Below the pieces are notes generated by a model. It did not search any database and was not told the origin of the DNA. It was given only the letters and a program-made list of their open reading frames with translations. From the NCBI RefSeq assembly GCF_001514265.1, contig NZ_KQ948990.1, positions 62,001 through 126,000 on the forward strand: 64,000 nt of DNA. The letters run 5' to 3'. The translations under genes and the position numbers were made by a program. Of this stretch, positions 49,361-57,988 are shown piece by piece. The first letter of the stretch is position 1. Each line of letters begins with the position of its first letter. The DNA is from Streptomyces resistomycificus (GTDB lineage Bacteria; Actinomycetota; Actinomycetes; Streptomycetales; Streptomycetaceae).

Positions 49361-50161
49361 ATGACCACCGCCACCACCCGCCACAGCGACCGGCGGATCA
49401 GCCCCGTCTTCGTCGGGATCCTCGCCGTGACCGCGGTGACCGGCTGGGCCACCTGGAGCGGGTTCGCCGAGCAGCCCGGGTTCTCCGTGTTCCTGTTCGT
49501 GACGGCGGCGTGGGTCGTCTCCCTGTGCCTGCACGAGTACGCGCACGCGCGCACCGCCCTGCACAGCGGTGACATCTCGGTCGGCGAGAAGGGCTACCTC
49601 ACGCTGAACCCGCTGAAGTACACGCACGCGCTGCTCAGCATCGTGCTCCCCGTGGTCTTCGTGATCATGGGCGGCATCGGTCTGCCCGGCGGTGCCGTCT
49701 TCATCGAGCGCGGCCGGATCCGGGGCCGCTGGCGGCACAGTCTGATCTCGGCGGCCGGGCCGCTGACGAACGTGCTCTTCGCGGTCGTCTGCACGGCCCC
49801 GTTCTGGCTGGACGCGCTGGACGGCGTGCCGCGCGACTTCCGCTTCGCCCTCGCCTTCCTCGCCCTGCTCCAGGTCACCGCCGCGATCCTGAACTTCCTG
49901 CCGGTCCCGGGCCTGGACGGCTACGGCGTGCTGGAGCCCTGGCTGCCGTACGGCTTCAAGCGCCAGGTCGAGCCGTTCGCGCCCTTCGGCCTGCTGTTCG
50001 TGTTCGCGCTGCTGTGGCTGCCGGCGGTCAACGGCGCCTTCTTCGACGTGGTCGACTCGATCCTGAAGAGCCTGCAGATCAGCGACTTCGACACGTACTG
50101 CGGGCAGGAGCTGTACCGCTTCTGGCAGGGCTCGAACGACTTCTGCCAGATCAGCCAGTGA
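49361..50161 (+). CDS. Site-2 protease-family membrane metallopeptidase (M50)
   Basis: This 266-residue membrane protein has the zinc-binding HExxH motif in LCLHEYAHARTALHSGD and the third ligand Asp in LNFLPVPGLDGYGVLEPW. Helices include FSVFLFVTAAWVVSLCL and LLSIVLPVVFVIMGGIGLPG. Site-2 proteases cleave membrane-embedded anti-sigma factors or signal peptides within the bilayer. The compact form without a PDZ domain is common in actinobacteria. Its 3' end overlaps the convergent small membrane gene by 11 bases. The substrate is unknown. Confidence 0.92.
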   Translation: MTTATTRHSDRRISPVFVGILAVTAVTGWATWSGFAEQPGFSVFLFVTAAWVVSLCLHEYAHARTALHSGDISVGEKGYLTLNPLKYTHALLSIVLPVVFVIMGGIGLPGGAVFIERGRIRGRWRHSLISAAGPLTNVLFAVVCTAPFWLDALDGVPRDFRFALAFLALLQVTAAILNFLPVPGLDGYGVLEPWLPYGFKRQVEPFAPFGLLFVFALLWLPAVNGAFFDVVDSILKSLQISDFDTYCGQELYRFWQGSNDFCQISQ

Positions 50162-50330
50162 CGGACTTCCGCACCTTCTGGCGCTTCACGTAGTACCAGC
50201 ACATGTTGGACGACAGCCCCGCGAGCAGCACCCACACGATGCCCAGAAAGCTGCCCTGGGCGAAGGAGACGACCGCCGCGGCCACGGCGAGGACGCAGAC
50301 GACGAGGGCGTAGAGGGCGAGGCGGGGCAT
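50151..50330 (-). CDS. Small two-helix membrane protein
   Basis: This 59-residue protein starts MPRLALYALVVCVLAVAAAV and continues with a second helix (FLGIVWVLLAGLSSNMCWYY), ending in a basic tail (VKRQKVRKSVTG). GGAG lies 9 bases before ATG 50330. A longer open frame upstream would add a Ser/His-rich leader without a ribosome site. It overlaps the site-2 protease stop by 11 bases on the opposite strand. Function is unknown. It could be a substrate or partner of the protease, but only proximity supports that. Confidence 0.75.
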   Translation of the reverse strand: MPRLALYALVVCVLAVAAAVVSFAQGSFLGIVWVLLAGLSSNMCWYYVKRQKVRKSVTG

Positions 50331-50413
50331 CGGGTGGTTCTCCTGTCGGGGGGACACTGCTGCACTGCTGTGCACCACAGTGTCCCCCATCCGCCCACGT
50401 CCGCCTCATCCGC

Positions 50414-51118
50414 TCACACGTCGGTGATACGGAGTCCCGCGTGCGCCTTGTAGCGGCGGTTCACCGAGATCAGGTTCGCCACCAGCGACTCGACCTGGTG
50501 GGCGTTGCGCAGCCGCCCGGCGAAGATGCCGCGCATCCCGGGGATGCGGCCGGCCAGCGCCTGGACGATCTCCACGTCGGCGCGTACCTCGCCGAGGACC
50601 ATCACGTCGGTGTCGATCTCCTCGATCTCAGGGTCCTCCAGCAGCACCGCCGACAGGTGGTGGAAGGCGGCCGTGACCCGCGAGTCGGGCAGCAGGGCGG
50701 CGGCCTGCTCGGCGGCGCTGCCCTCCTGCGGCTTCAGCGCGTAGGCGCCCTTCTTGTCGAAGCCGAGCGGGTTGACGCAGTCCACGACGAGCTTGCCCGC
50801 CAGTTCCTCGCGCAGTGACTCCAGGGTCTTGCCGTGGCCGTCCCACGGCACGGCGACGATCACGATGTCGCTGCGGCGGGCCGTCTCGGCGTTGTCGGCG
50901 CCCTCGACGCCGTGGCCGAGCTCCTCGGCGGCCGTCCGGGCACGGTCGGCGGCGCGCGAGCCGATGATCACCTTCTGGCCGGCCTTGGCGAGCCGGTAGG
51001 CGAGGCCCTTGCCCTGCGGGCCGGTGCCGCCGAGCACGCCGACGACGAGTCCGGAGACGTCGGGGAGGTCCCAGGGGTCCTTGGCGGGGGCCTTCTGTGC
51101 ACTGTCGGTAGAGGTCAT
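50414..51118 (-). CDS. npdG: NADPH:F420 oxidoreductase (F420 reductase)
   Basis: This 234-residue reductase has the Rossmann motif VGVLGGTGPQGKGLAYRLAK and the NADP-binding segment KVIIGSRAADRARTAAEELG. The F420-dependent reductase hallmarks IVIVAVPWDGHGKTL, VVDCVNPLGFDKKGAYAL and TAAFHHLSAVLL follow. It transfers hydride between NADPH and coenzyme F420 in the cytoplasm. F420 is used by many Streptomyces redox enzymes, including PPOX-like proteins such as the one at 30327. It is single, divergent from the SIS-like gene. The symbol npdG follows common actinobacterial usage. Confidence 0.9.
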   Translation of the reverse strand: MTSTDSAQKAPAKDPWDLPDVSGLVVGVLGGTGPQGKGLAYRLAKAGQKVIIGSRAADRARTAAEELGHGVEGADNAETARRSDIVIVAVPWDGHGKTLESLREELAGKLVVDCVNPLGFDKKGAYALKPQEGSAAEQAAALLPDSRVTAAFHHLSAVLLEDPEIEEIDTDVMVLGEVRADVEIVQALAGRIPGMRGIFAGRLRNAHQVESLVANLISVNRRYKAHAGLRITDV

Positions 51119-51316
51119 GGGCCGACTTTACGTCCGCCCCGCCGGCCGCGAGGGCCCGGGTGAGCCGCGTCACGGAGGCTCACCGGACGGTCGCCGGGGG
51201 GCGGCCGTGGGCGCCGTGGCGGGCCCGTCCGACGGGGGTGCGCCGTAGGCCCAAGTCGGGTGCATTCGGGCCGAACCGCGCACGGTGAAGGGCCGGTTGC
51301 GGCAGGATGCCGACCC

Positions 51317-51922
51317 ATGGACGCCGTACGGGTCGCGCTGCTGCGCGAAGTGCTCGCCGGGACCGAGTGGTTGGGGGCCACCCGCCGTTTCGCGGGGGCG
51401 CTGCGGGGTTCCGTGGTGCCGCACGGCGGTGGCCTGCTGCTGGTCGGCACGCCGGAGTACGAGCCGTGGCACCTCGCCGCCCACCTGGTGGACGAGGCCG
51501 CGTGGTCGGGGACGCCGGAGCTGGCCCCGACGCTCGTACGGCATGACGCGCGCGCCTCCGATCCCGCGCATCTGTCCGTCGGGCCGGGCCGGTTGGCCGC
51601 CGCGCGGCGGGGCGAGACCCTGCTGGTGGTGTCGCCGCACGGGCCCGGGGCCACGCTGCTGGAGCGGGTGCACGACGCCCGGCGGGCCGGGGCGACGGTA
51701 CTGGCGCTGGGCGACGGGGGCGGCGAGCTGACGTCGATGGCCCACGAGTCGCTGACCGTGCCGGACGGGGCGGAGCTGGACCTGGACAGTGTGCAGCACC
51801 TGGTGAGCGCGGCGGCCGGCGAGAACGCGCTGCCGTCCCCCGCCCGAGGCCGACGGCGTGTGCGGGACCTGCTGTCCCGCCTGGCCGACGAGCTGACGGC
51901 ACCCCCTCCGGCCCGCTGGTGA
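51317..51922 (+). CDS. SIS-domain-like hypothetical protein
   Basis: This 201-residue protein has a Rossmann-like pattern: GGGLLLVGTPEYEPWHLAAH, then ETLLVVSPHGPGATLLERVH and AGATVLALGDGGGELTSMAH. These resemble the strand-loop-helix units of sugar isomerase (SIS) proteins, but no catalytic Glu or ligand site is certain. It begins at ATG 51317 after a purine-rich stretch (GCAGGATG). A frame from GTG 51260 exists but adds an unlikely leader. The gene stands between the F420 reductase and an MFS gene, with 86 bases to the latter on the same strand. Confidence 0.75.
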   Translation: MDAVRVALLREVLAGTEWLGATRRFAGALRGSVVPHGGGLLLVGTPEYEPWHLAAHLVDEAAWSGTPELAPTLVRHDARASDPAHLSVGPGRLAAARRGETLLVVSPHGPGATLLERVHDARRAGATVLALGDGGGELTSMAHESLTVPDGAELDLDSVQHLVSAAAGENALPSPARGRRRVRDLLSRLADELTAPPPARW

Positions 51923-52008
51923 CGTCTCCCGCAGGGCCGGCCGACCGACCCTGCCGGGCCCGAAAAACAGTTGCCCGTCGTCGACCCGGCCCCTGACCAT
52001 GACCCCTC

Positions 52009-53322
52009 GTGACCGACGACACCCCCGACCCCGCCTCCGGCCTCCGCGCCCTGCTCCCGGACCTGTCTCCCTGGCGGGCCTCCGTCGACTTCCGGCGGTT
52101 GTGGATCTCGGGGCTGATCTCCAACTTCGGGACGTTCCTGACGTTCGTCGCGCTGCCGGTGCAGCTGAAGGAACTGACCGGGTCGGCCGCGGCGGTGGGG
52201 GCGATCGGGGCCGTGGAGCTGGTGCCGCTGGTGGTGTTCGGGCTGTACGGCGGGGCGCTCGCGGACGCCTGGGACAAGCGGAAGCTGATCGTTTGGACGG
52301 AGGCCGGGCAGGGTCTGCTCAGCGTGTTCCTGCTGGCCAACGCCCTGCTTCCGCGGCCCGCCGTCTGGCCGCTGTACGTCGTCGCCGCCCTGTCCTCGGC
52401 GCTGGTCTCCGTGCAGCGGCCCGCACTCGACTCGCTGTGGCCGCGGATCGTGGCCCACGACCACCTGCCGGCGGCGGCCTCGCTGAACTCCCTGCGCTGG
52501 ACGGTCGGCGGGGTCGCGGGCCCGGCGCTGGCGGGCGTGGTGGTGGCCTACGCGGGCGTCGGCTGGGCGTACGGGGCCGACCTGCTGACCTTCGTCGTCT
52601 CCGTGGTCCTCATGGTGCGCATCGCCGCCTCCCCCGCCTCCCACGAGGCGGTGAAGCCGTCGCTGAGGGCCATCGCCGAGGGCGCCCGGTACGCGTGGAC
52701 CCGCAAGGAGCTCCTGGGCACCTACGCCGTCGACCTCGCCGCGATGTTCCTGGCGATGCCGCTCGCCGTGCTGCCGTTCCTCGCGGACGAGCTGGACGCC
52801 GAGTGGTCGCTGGGCCTGATGTACGCCAGTGTTCCGGCCGGGGCGCTGCTGGTGAGCCTGACCAGTGGCTGGACCTCGCGGATCCGGCGGCACGGGCGGA
52901 TGGTGGTGCTGTCGGCCGCGCTGTGGGGCGTGGCGATCGCGGGCGCCGGGTTCGTCGGCGACGTGTGGCTGGTGCTGTTGTTCCTGACCCTGGCCGGCGG
53001 TGCCGACATGGTCAGCGGCATCTTCCGGGCGGCCATGTGGAACCAGACGATCCCCGACGAGCTGCGGGGCCGGCTCGCCGGGATCGAGCTGCTGTCGTAC
53101 TCGGTGGGGCCGACGGTCGGCCAGGTGCGCGGCGGTGGTCTCGCGGCCTGGCTGGGGGTGCGGGCGTCGGTCTGGTCGGGCGGGCTGCTGTGCGTGGGCG
53201 CGGTGGGGCTGCTGGCCCTGTGCCTGCCGAAGCTGATGACGTACGACGCGCGGACGAACGAGCACGCGGTGCGGCTGCGCGAGCAACGCTCGGCAGCCGC
53301 ACCGGCTCAGGCGAAGACCTGA
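52009..53322 (+). CDS. MFS transporter (enterobactin-exporter-like)
   Basis: This 437-residue permease has 12 predicted helices. The opening SVDFRRLWISGLISNFGTFL and LYGGALADAWDKRKLIVWTE match the MFS_3 (EntS-like) group. The central loop carries AIAEGARYAWTRKELLGTYA. The group includes siderophore and macrolide exporters. It starts at GTG 52009. Siderophore export would fit the iron genes 2 kb downstream, but no iron box is seen before it, so the link is only a guess. Confidence 0.9.
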   Translation: MTDDTPDPASGLRALLPDLSPWRASVDFRRLWISGLISNFGTFLTFVALPVQLKELTGSAAAVGAIGAVELVPLVVFGLYGGALADAWDKRKLIVWTEAGQGLLSVFLLANALLPRPAVWPLYVVAALSSALVSVQRPALDSLWPRIVAHDHLPAAASLNSLRWTVGGVAGPALAGVVVAYAGVGWAYGADLLTFVVSVVLMVRIAASPASHEAVKPSLRAIAEGARYAWTRKELLGTYAVDLAAMFLAMPLAVLPFLADELDAEWSLGLMYASVPAGALLVSLTSGWTSRIRRHGRMVVLSAALWGVAIAGAGFVGDVWLVLLFLTLAGGADMVSGIFRAAMWNQTIPDELRGRLAGIELLSYSVGPTVGQVRGGGLAAWLGVRASVWSGGLLCVGAVGLLALCLPKLMTYDARTNEHAVRLREQRSAAAPAQAKT

Positions 53323-53553
53323 TCAGTCCTCGTCCCGGCCGCCCGTCGGGGCGTCGTGCCACTTGGGGTCGTTCTCCCACTCGAGGTTGCGCTCGCGGGC
53401 CGTCGCCATCGCGTGCTCGGCCTCCTTGCGGGTGGCGTACGGCCCGAACCGGTCCTTGGCGGGGCACTCCGGCCCCTCCTCGACCTTCTGGTGCTGCAGG
53501 CAGTAGTACCACTCACCCGGCTTGCCGACCGTCCGCTTCTTGAACAGGGCCAT
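53323..53553 (-). CDS. Small conserved hypothetical protein
   Basis: This 76-residue soluble protein begins MALFKKRTVGKPGEWYYCLQ. It has two Cys (YYCLQHQKVEEGPECPAK) and a helix with KEAEHAMATARERNLEWEND. The central FGPYATRKEAEHAM recalls a SPOR-like or DUF-type beta-alpha unit. GAGGAG lies 6 bases before the ATG. It is divergent from the methionine aminopeptidase gene by 57 bases and convergent with the MFS gene, whose stop meets its own without a gap. Function is unknown. Confidence 0.8.
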   Translation of the reverse strand: MALFKKRTVGKPGEWYYCLQHQKVEEGPECPAKDRFGPYATRKEAEHAMATARERNLEWENDPKWHDAPTGGRDED

Positions 53554-53610
53554 GACCAGCTCCTCTCGCCATCGACATGTTCCCCCATGGGGGCTGGTTA
53601 GACTCGCTGC

Positions 53611-54468
53611 ATGTCTGGCCAGTCGCTGCTTGTCCCCGGGGAACTGTCCCCCGTCCGTTCCGTTCCCGGTAACATCCGCCGGCCCGAGTACGTCGGCAAG
53701 CCCGCGCCGACGCCGTACAGCGGGCCCGAGGTGCAGACCCCCGAGACGATCGAGGCGATGCGGATCGCCGGCCGGATCGCCGCCCGCGCGATGGCGGAGG
53801 CCGCGAAGCTGATCGCGCCGGGCGTCACCACCGACGAACTGGACAGGGTGGCGCACGAGTACATGTGCGACCACGGCGCGTACCCCTCGACACTGGGCTA
53901 CCGCGGATTCCCCAAGTCCCTGTGCACGTCCGTCAACGAGGTCATCTGCCACGGCATCCCGGACTCGACGGTCCTGCGCGACGGCGACATCGTCAACCTG
54001 GACGTGACCGCGTACATCGGCGGGGTGCACGGCGACAACAACGCCACGTACCTGGTCGGGGACGTCGACGAGGAGAGCCGGCTGCTGGTGGAGCGGACCC
54101 GGGAGTCGCTGAACCGCGCGATCAAGGCGGTCAGGCCTGGCCGGCAGATCAACATCATCGGACGGGTCATCGAGTCGTACGCGAAGCGGTTCGGGTACGG
54201 CGTGGTCCGTGACTTCACCGGCCACGGGATCAACTCCTCGTTCCACTCCGGACTGATCATCCCGCACTACGACAGCCCGCACGCGACGACCGTCATCCAG
54301 CCGGGGATGACGTTCACGATCGAGCCCATGCTGACCCTCGGGACCCACGACTACGACATGTGGGACGACGGCTGGACGGTCGTGACGAAGGACCGGAAGC
54401 GGACGGCGCAGTTCGAGCACACGCTGGTGGTGACGGCGACGGGGGCGGAGATCCTGACCCTGCCGTGA
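53611..54468 (+). CDS. map: Methionine aminopeptidase type I
   Basis: This 285-residue metalloenzyme removes the N-terminal Met from nascent proteins. The catalytic pita-bread fold shows [20 protein letters not shown] (two metal Asp), [13 protein letters not shown] (metal His), [12 protein letters not shown] (metal Glu) and [10 protein letters not shown] (metal Glu). Its 40-residue N-terminal extension with [20 protein letters not shown] is typical of actinobacterial type Ic enzymes, which use it to bind ribosomes. A terminator hairpin with T5 follows. Confidence 0.96.
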   Translation: MSGQSLLVPGELSPVRSVPGNIRRPEYVGKPAPTPYSGPEVQTPETIEAMRIAGRIAARAMAEAAKLIAPGVTTDELDRVAHEYMCDHGAYPSTLGYRGFPKSLCTSVNEVICHGIPDSTVLRDGDIVNLDVTAYIGGVHGDNNATYLVGDVDEESRLLVERTRESLNRAIKAVRPGRQINIIGRVIESYAKRFGYGVVRDFTGHGINSSFHSGLIIPHYDSPHATTVIQPGMTFTIEPMLTLGTHDYDMWDDGWTVVTKDRKRTAQFEHTLVVTATGAEILTLP

Positions 54469-54508
54469 CGGCGTCACCCGTGACGCCCCAACTATGACTT
54501 CCGCAAGG

Positions 54509-54535
54509 CCCGCTCTCCTCGGAGGGCGGGTTTTT
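54509..54535 (+). terminator. Rho-independent terminator after map
   Basis: cccgctct and agggcggg form an 8-bp stem with one G-T pair and a cctcgg loop, followed by ttttt. It lies 40 bases after the map stop. A U5 tract is unusual for this GC-rich genome and makes this the clearest terminator in the window. Confidence 0.85.
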
Positions 54536-54604
54536 CGTCGTGCGGGTAGGTTTTACCGACAGGCCGTCGGAAAGGTTACCGACACAGGGTCGACAAGCAT
54601 TGAC

Positions 54605-54620
54605 TTAGGTAAGCCTAACC
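54605..54620 (+). promoter_or_regulatory. Iron box (DmdR/DtxR-type) before heme oxygenase
   Basis: TTAGGTAAGCCTAACC matches the DtxR-family box TTAGGTTAGGCTCACCTAA well in its core halves. It lies 17 bases before the heme oxygenase ATG, where a bound repressor would block transcription. Under low iron the repressor would release and allow heme iron recovery. Confidence 0.8.
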
Positions 54621-54636
54621 ATAGAAAATCAGGGCC

Positions 54637-55284
54637 ATGGACTCCTTCTCGACAGTCATCCGCGCCGCCTCCCACGAGCAGCACGTGGAGGCGGAGACCT
54701 CGACGTTCATGAGCGACCTGCTCGGCGGCAGGCTCGGTGTCGACGCCTACGCGCGCTACACGGAGCAGCTGTGGTTCGTGTACGAGGCTCTGGAGTCCCA
54801 AACGGAGGGGCTGGCGGCGGACCCGGTGGCCGGGCCGTTCGTCCAGCCCGAGCTGTTCCGGCTGGCCGCGCTGGAGCGGGACCTGGAGCATCTGCGCGGC
54901 CCCGACTGGCGGGCGGGCGTCTCGGCGCTGCCGGCGACCCGGGCGTACGCGGAGCGGGTGCGGGAGTGCGCCGAGCGGTGGCCGGCCGGATACGTCGCCC
55001 ACCACTACACGCGCTACCTGGGCGACCTTTCGGGCGGCCAGATCATCCGCGACAAGGCGGAGAAGACCTGGGGCTTCGAGCGGAAGGGCGACGGGGTCCG
55101 CTTCTACGTGTTCGAGGAGATCGGCAACCCGGCGGCGTTCAAGCGGGGTTACCGCGAGCGGCTGGACGAGGTGCGCGCCGACGACCTGGAGAAGCAGCGG
55201 ATCGTCGCCGAGTGCAAGCGGGCGTTCGCCCTGAACACCGGGGTCTTCCGGGCTCTGGGTGAGGAGTTCCCGCTCTCGGCGTGA
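54637..55284 (+). CDS. Biliverdin-producing heme oxygenase
   Basis: This 215-residue enzyme opens heme to release iron, CO and biliverdin. It matches the HmuO/HO family: MDSFSTVIRAASHEQHVEAE, with the proximal His in SHEQHVEAETSTFM, and RYLGDLSGGQIIRDKAEK, the distal helix with the GDLSGGQ motif. It has no membrane anchor, as in bacterial forms. It is preceded by an iron box and followed by a strong hairpin, so it is a single-gene unit repressed by iron. It probably frees iron from imported heme. No heme importer is in the window. Confidence 0.95.
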   Translation: MDSFSTVIRAASHEQHVEAETSTFMSDLLGGRLGVDAYARYTEQLWFVYEALESQTEGLAADPVAGPFVQPELFRLAALERDLEHLRGPDWRAGVSALPATRAYAERVRECAERWPAGYVAHHYTRYLGDLSGGQIIRDKAEKTWGFERKGDGVRFYVFEEIGNPAAFKRGYRERLDEVRADDLEKQRIVAECKRAFALNTGVFRALGEEFPLSA

Positions 55285-55291
55285 CCGACGG

Positions 55292-55322
55292 CCGGGCCCC
55301 CTCGGTACAGGAGGGGGCCCGG
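55292..55322. terminator. Strong hairpin after heme oxygenase
   Basis: ccgggccccctc and its exact complement flank a ggtacag loop, giving a 12-bp GC stem. It lies 8 bases after the heme oxygenase stop and 8 bases before the stop of the convergent small secreted protein, so it likely ends both transcripts. Confidence 0.8.
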
Positions 55323-55329
55323 TGCCCTG

Positions 55330-55527
55330 TCAGAAGTCGTCGTGGCAGTTCACGCCGCCCCAGACGATGCCGCCGGGCGCGTGGTCGATGGCGCCGAAGT
55401 ACGGGCTGCAGACGGGGTCGTCGCCGCCGAAGCGGTGGTGGCCGTCGTCGGCGAAGGCGGACGACGCGCCGGCGGCGGTCAGGGCGACGCCCAGGGCGAC
55501 AGCGGTCAGGGCTGCTCGGATACGCAT
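55330..55527 (-). CDS. Small secreted protein
   Basis: This 65-residue protein has a signal peptide (MRIRAALTAVALGVALTAAG, cleavage near SSAFADD). The short mature peptide contains DDGHHRFGGDDPVCSPYFGA and ends GGVNCHDDF. Two Cys could form a disulfide. The His/Asp content could bind metal, which is speculative. It does not match chaplins or rodlins. GAGAGGAAC before the ATG is an adequate ribosome site. It is set between iron-regulated heme oxygenase and a PhzF-like gene, but has no iron box. Function is unknown. Confidence 0.7.
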   Translation of the reverse strand: MRIRAALTAVALGVALTAAGASSAFADDGHHRFGGDDPVCSPYFGAIDHAPGGIVWGGVNCHDDF

Positions 55528-55641
55528 GGCGTTCCTCTCACGTTGGCTGAGTGGTCACGCCCAGAGGTCCCCGTTCGTCGCCGCACGCACACGCGGGACC
55601 ACCCGAACGGACGCCCGATCGACCGCGGCCCTCGTGGCCGG

Positions 55642-56286
55642 TCAGCGTTCCAGGACGACCCGCCCGCCGACCTCGACCCAGCCTCCCGGCTGCGGAGCCG
55701 TGAGGAGCTGCGACCCCGCGCCCTGGGTGATGTTCAGGGCGCGGCCCAGACGGTCGGTGAGCAGCATCGCCGCCGCGCCGGTCGCCTCGTCCTCGTCGAT
55801 GCCGTCGTCGCGGCCGGGGAAGGCGCGGGCGCGGACGCGGCCGGCCGCCTCGTCCTCCCAGGCCCACGCGTAGATCCACTCCCCCTTCGGCGGCACGGGC
55901 AGGTCGTCGACCTCCGCCGCCGTGGCGTACTGGCGCAGCGTGCGCGGCGGGACCCACTGGGCCAGCGCCTCGATCCAGCTGAACTCGCCGTCCAGCCGGA
56001 CGCCCACCACCCCGGCGGGGGTGACCAGTTCGGGCACGTCGAGCAGCCAGGCCGTGCCGACGCAGGGGTGCCCGGCGAAGGGCAGCCGCAGGGTCGGCGT
56101 GTAGATATCGACGACACCTCGCTCGGGGTCGTCCACGAACACGGTCTCGCTGAAGCCGAGTTTCCCGGCGAAGGTCTGCCGCTCCTGAGGGTCCGGCATC
56201 ACGGAGCCCTCGCGGACGACACCGAGCTCGTTGCCGTATCCGCCGTTCGCTCCGCAGAAGACACGGAGCACGTCGTAGTCAGTCAC
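55642..56286 (-). CDS. PhzF-family isomerase-like protein
   Basis: This 214-residue protein carries GGYGNELGVV near its N-terminus, the PhzF family segment with the catalytic Glu. TPTLRLPFAGHPCVGTAWLL, a second family signature, follows, then a C-terminal DEATGAAAMLLTDRLGRALN. Family members include phenazine synthesis isomerases and many uncharacterised epimerases. At 214 residues it is shorter than the usual 260-300. GTG 56286 gives MTDYDVLRVF. A TTG 12 bases upstream would add only NAR. No phenazine genes are nearby, so the reaction is unknown. Confidence 0.85.
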   Translation of the reverse strand: MTDYDVLRVFCGANGGYGNELGVVREGSVMPDPQERQTFAGKLGFSETVFVDDPERGVVDIYTPTLRLPFAGHPCVGTAWLLDVPELVTPAGVVGVRLDGEFSWIEALAQWVPPRTLRQYATAAEVDDLPVPPKGEWIYAWAWEDEAAGRVRARAFPGRDDGIDEDEATGAAAMLLTDRLGRALNITQGAGSQLLTAPQPGGWVEVGGRVVLER

Positions 56287-56367
56287 GCGGGCATTCAAAC
56301 ATCACACGGGCGGCCGGACTATCAGGTTCCGGCCCGCCGGGCTGGACAAGGCGAGGCTGCCTAAACA

Positions 56368-56589
56368 GTGTTCGCCGTCGCCCTGCTGACGGCCGCCGCG
56401 GTCAGCGTCTCCGGCGTCATCGGACGCGCACCGGGTCGCGGCCTGTGGGCCAGCCGGGTGGCGACCGACGGCCCGCCGGCTGAGGTGTTCTCGGACCGTC
56501 TGCCGACGGAAGTCTACGAGCAGCCCGTCGAGGTGCTTCCGCATCCGCGGACGGGAGGGCTCCTGGTGACCCCGAAGCGGAGCCTTTGA
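56368..56589 (+). CDS. Doubtful small ORF
   Basis: A 73-codon frame starts at GTG and reads FAVALLTAAAVSVSGVIGRA, a possible signal or membrane helix. It then reads VFSDRLPTEVYEQPVEVLPH, and its composition looks partly protein-like. No clear ribosome site precedes it, and it ends about 100 bases before the iron-box region. It could be a small membrane protein or chance. I know of no homologue. Confidence 0.3.
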   Translation: MFAVALLTAAAVSVSGVIGRAPGRGLWASRVATDGPPAEVFSDRLPTEVYEQPVEVLPHPRTGGLLVTPKRSL

Positions 56590-56691
56590 ATCTCCTTTGA
56601 CCCTTCCTTGGCGCCCGGTTTGAGTCACCGTGATCAGGTCGTTCCCTTACACCGTCTATGAGAGGTGAATCACGGCACGTGGGGGTATCAC

Positions 56692-56727
56692 GCAGGTAAG
56701 CCTCAGATAAGTTAGGCGAGCCTCACC
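56692..56727 (+). promoter_or_regulatory. Iron box(es) before efeO
   Basis: TTAGGCGAGCCTCACC (56712-56727) fits the DtxR/DmdR core TTAGG-N-GCCTNACC. A weaker aggtaagcct copy lies just upstream. The site is about 50 bases before the efeO ATG. Two half-overlapping boxes could allow cooperative repressor binding. Together with the site before heme oxygenase this suggests a shared iron regulon. Confidence 0.75.
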
Positions 56728-56777
56728 AATCCGTGTGAGCCCTGTCACGTGATTTTCAGCCATTGCCGGGAGCCCGC

Positions 56778-57920
56778 ATGCGAGCCGTACGCCTCTCCGT
56801 CGTCACCGCCACCGCCGCGGTGGCGGCCCTGACCGCCGTCACGGGATGCACCGAGAAGAGCAGCTCCGGGAGCGGTGACCGGGTCGTGGAGGTGACGGCC
56901 ACGGACGACAAGTGCGAGGTGTCGAAGAAGGAGTTCCCGGCCGGGCACGTCGAGCTCGCCATCGAGAACAAGGGCTCCAAGGTCACCGAGGTCTACGTCC
57001 TCTTCCCGGACGACCGGATCGTGACCGAGCGCGAGAACATAGGCCCCGGCACCAAGCAGCGGGTCACCGCCGAGGTGAAGGCAGGCGACTACCAGATCGC
57101 CTGCAAGCCCGGCATGAAGGGCGACGGCATCCGCCAGAACGTCAAGGCCACCGGCGGCACGGTCGCCAAGCGCGACCCGCGCCTCGACAAGGCCGTCGCC
57201 TCCTACCGCGCCTACGTGCAGGCGCAGGCCGACGAGACGCTGCCGCTGGCGGAGACCTTCGCCGCGGCGGTCAAGGCCGGCGACCTCGAGGCCGCGAAGA
57301 AGGCGTACGCGCCCTCCCGCATCGGCTGGGAGCGCACGGAGCCGGTCGCCGAGTCCTTCGGCGACATCGACCCGAAGGTCGACGTCCGCGCGGACGGCCT
57401 GGAGGACGGCCAGGAGTTCACCGGCTGGCACCGCCTGGAGAAGGCCCTCTGGCAGGACAAGAAGATCGGCGCCGCGGAGAAGACCCTCGCCGACCAGCTG
57501 ATCGCCGACCTGAAGGACTGGCAGAAGCGGGTCGGCAAGGCCGAGATCACCCCGACCTCCATGGCCAACGGCGCCAAGGAGCTCCTCGACGAGGTCGCCA
57601 CCGGCAAGGTCACCGGCGAGGAGGAGCGCTACTCGCACACCGACCTCGTCGACTTCAAGGCCAACGTCGAGGGCGCCGAGAAGTCGTACGCGCTGCTCAA
57701 GCCGGTCGCCAAGGAGAACGACGCGGCCCTGGTCACCGAACTCGACCAGCAGTTCGCCGCGCTGAACACGCTGCTCGACAAGTACCGCGCCGACAAGACG
57801 TCGTACGACTTCACCTCCTACGACAAGGTCGGCGAGGCCGACCGCAAGGAACTGTCGGACGGGGTGAACGCGCTCGCGGAGCCGCTGTCCAAGCTCGCCG
57901 CGGCCGTGGTCGCGAAGTGA
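56778..57920 (+). CDS. efeO: Iron-uptake lipoprotein EfeO
   Basis: This 380-residue exported protein has a lipoprotein signal with lipobox Cys in TAVTGCTEKS. A cupredoxin-like domain follows to about residue 130 (VEVTATDDKCEVSKKEFPAG). A larger helical M75/imelysin-like domain comes next (ESFGDIDPKVDVRADG, EFTGWHRLEKALWQ with the HxxE-type metal motif). EfeO captures iron outside the membrane and passes it to EfeU. ATG 56778 has GGGAG 5 bases upstream. It is the first gene of efeO-efeB-efeU, and its stop overlaps a possible GTG start of efeB. Confidence 0.92.
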   Translation: MRAVRLSVVTATAAVAALTAVTGCTEKSSSGSGDRVVEVTATDDKCEVSKKEFPAGHVELAIENKGSKVTEVYVLFPDDRIVTERENIGPGTKQRVTAEVKAGDYQIACKPGMKGDGIRQNVKATGGTVAKRDPRLDKAVASYRAYVQAQADETLPLAETFAAAVKAGDLEAAKKAYAPSRIGWERTEPVAESFGDIDPKVDVRADGLEDGQEFTGWHRLEKALWQDKKIGAAEKTLADQLIADLKDWQKRVGKAEITPTSMANGAKELLDEVATGKVTGEEERYSHTDLVDFKANVEGAEKSYALLKPVAKENDAALVTELDQQFAALNTLLDKYRADKTSYDFTSYDKVGEADRKELSDGVNALAEPLSKLAAAVVAK

Positions 57921-57988
57921 GCGGGGCACGGCACGACTCAGGGGCCGACTCAGAGGCCCACACAGGGGACGACACAGGGGACACGGTC

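Larger units (their letters stand above)
56287..56777. other. 491-base gap between PhzF-like gene and efeO
   Basis: Besides the doubtful small ORF, the right part (56640-56760) is AT-richer and holds the efeO promoter, with an iron box at 56712-56727 and a partial second copy, caggtaagcctcag, at 56692-56705. I see no hairpin or RNA structure that stands out. Confidence 0.6.

Noticed and set aside
55330..55527. Small secreted protein as a chaplin or rodlin.
   Set aside because: It lacks the Gly/Asn/Val-rich amyloid core of those families.
55642..56286. PhzF-like gene as evidence of a phenazine cluster.
   Set aside because: No other phz genes occur nearby, and the family is broad.
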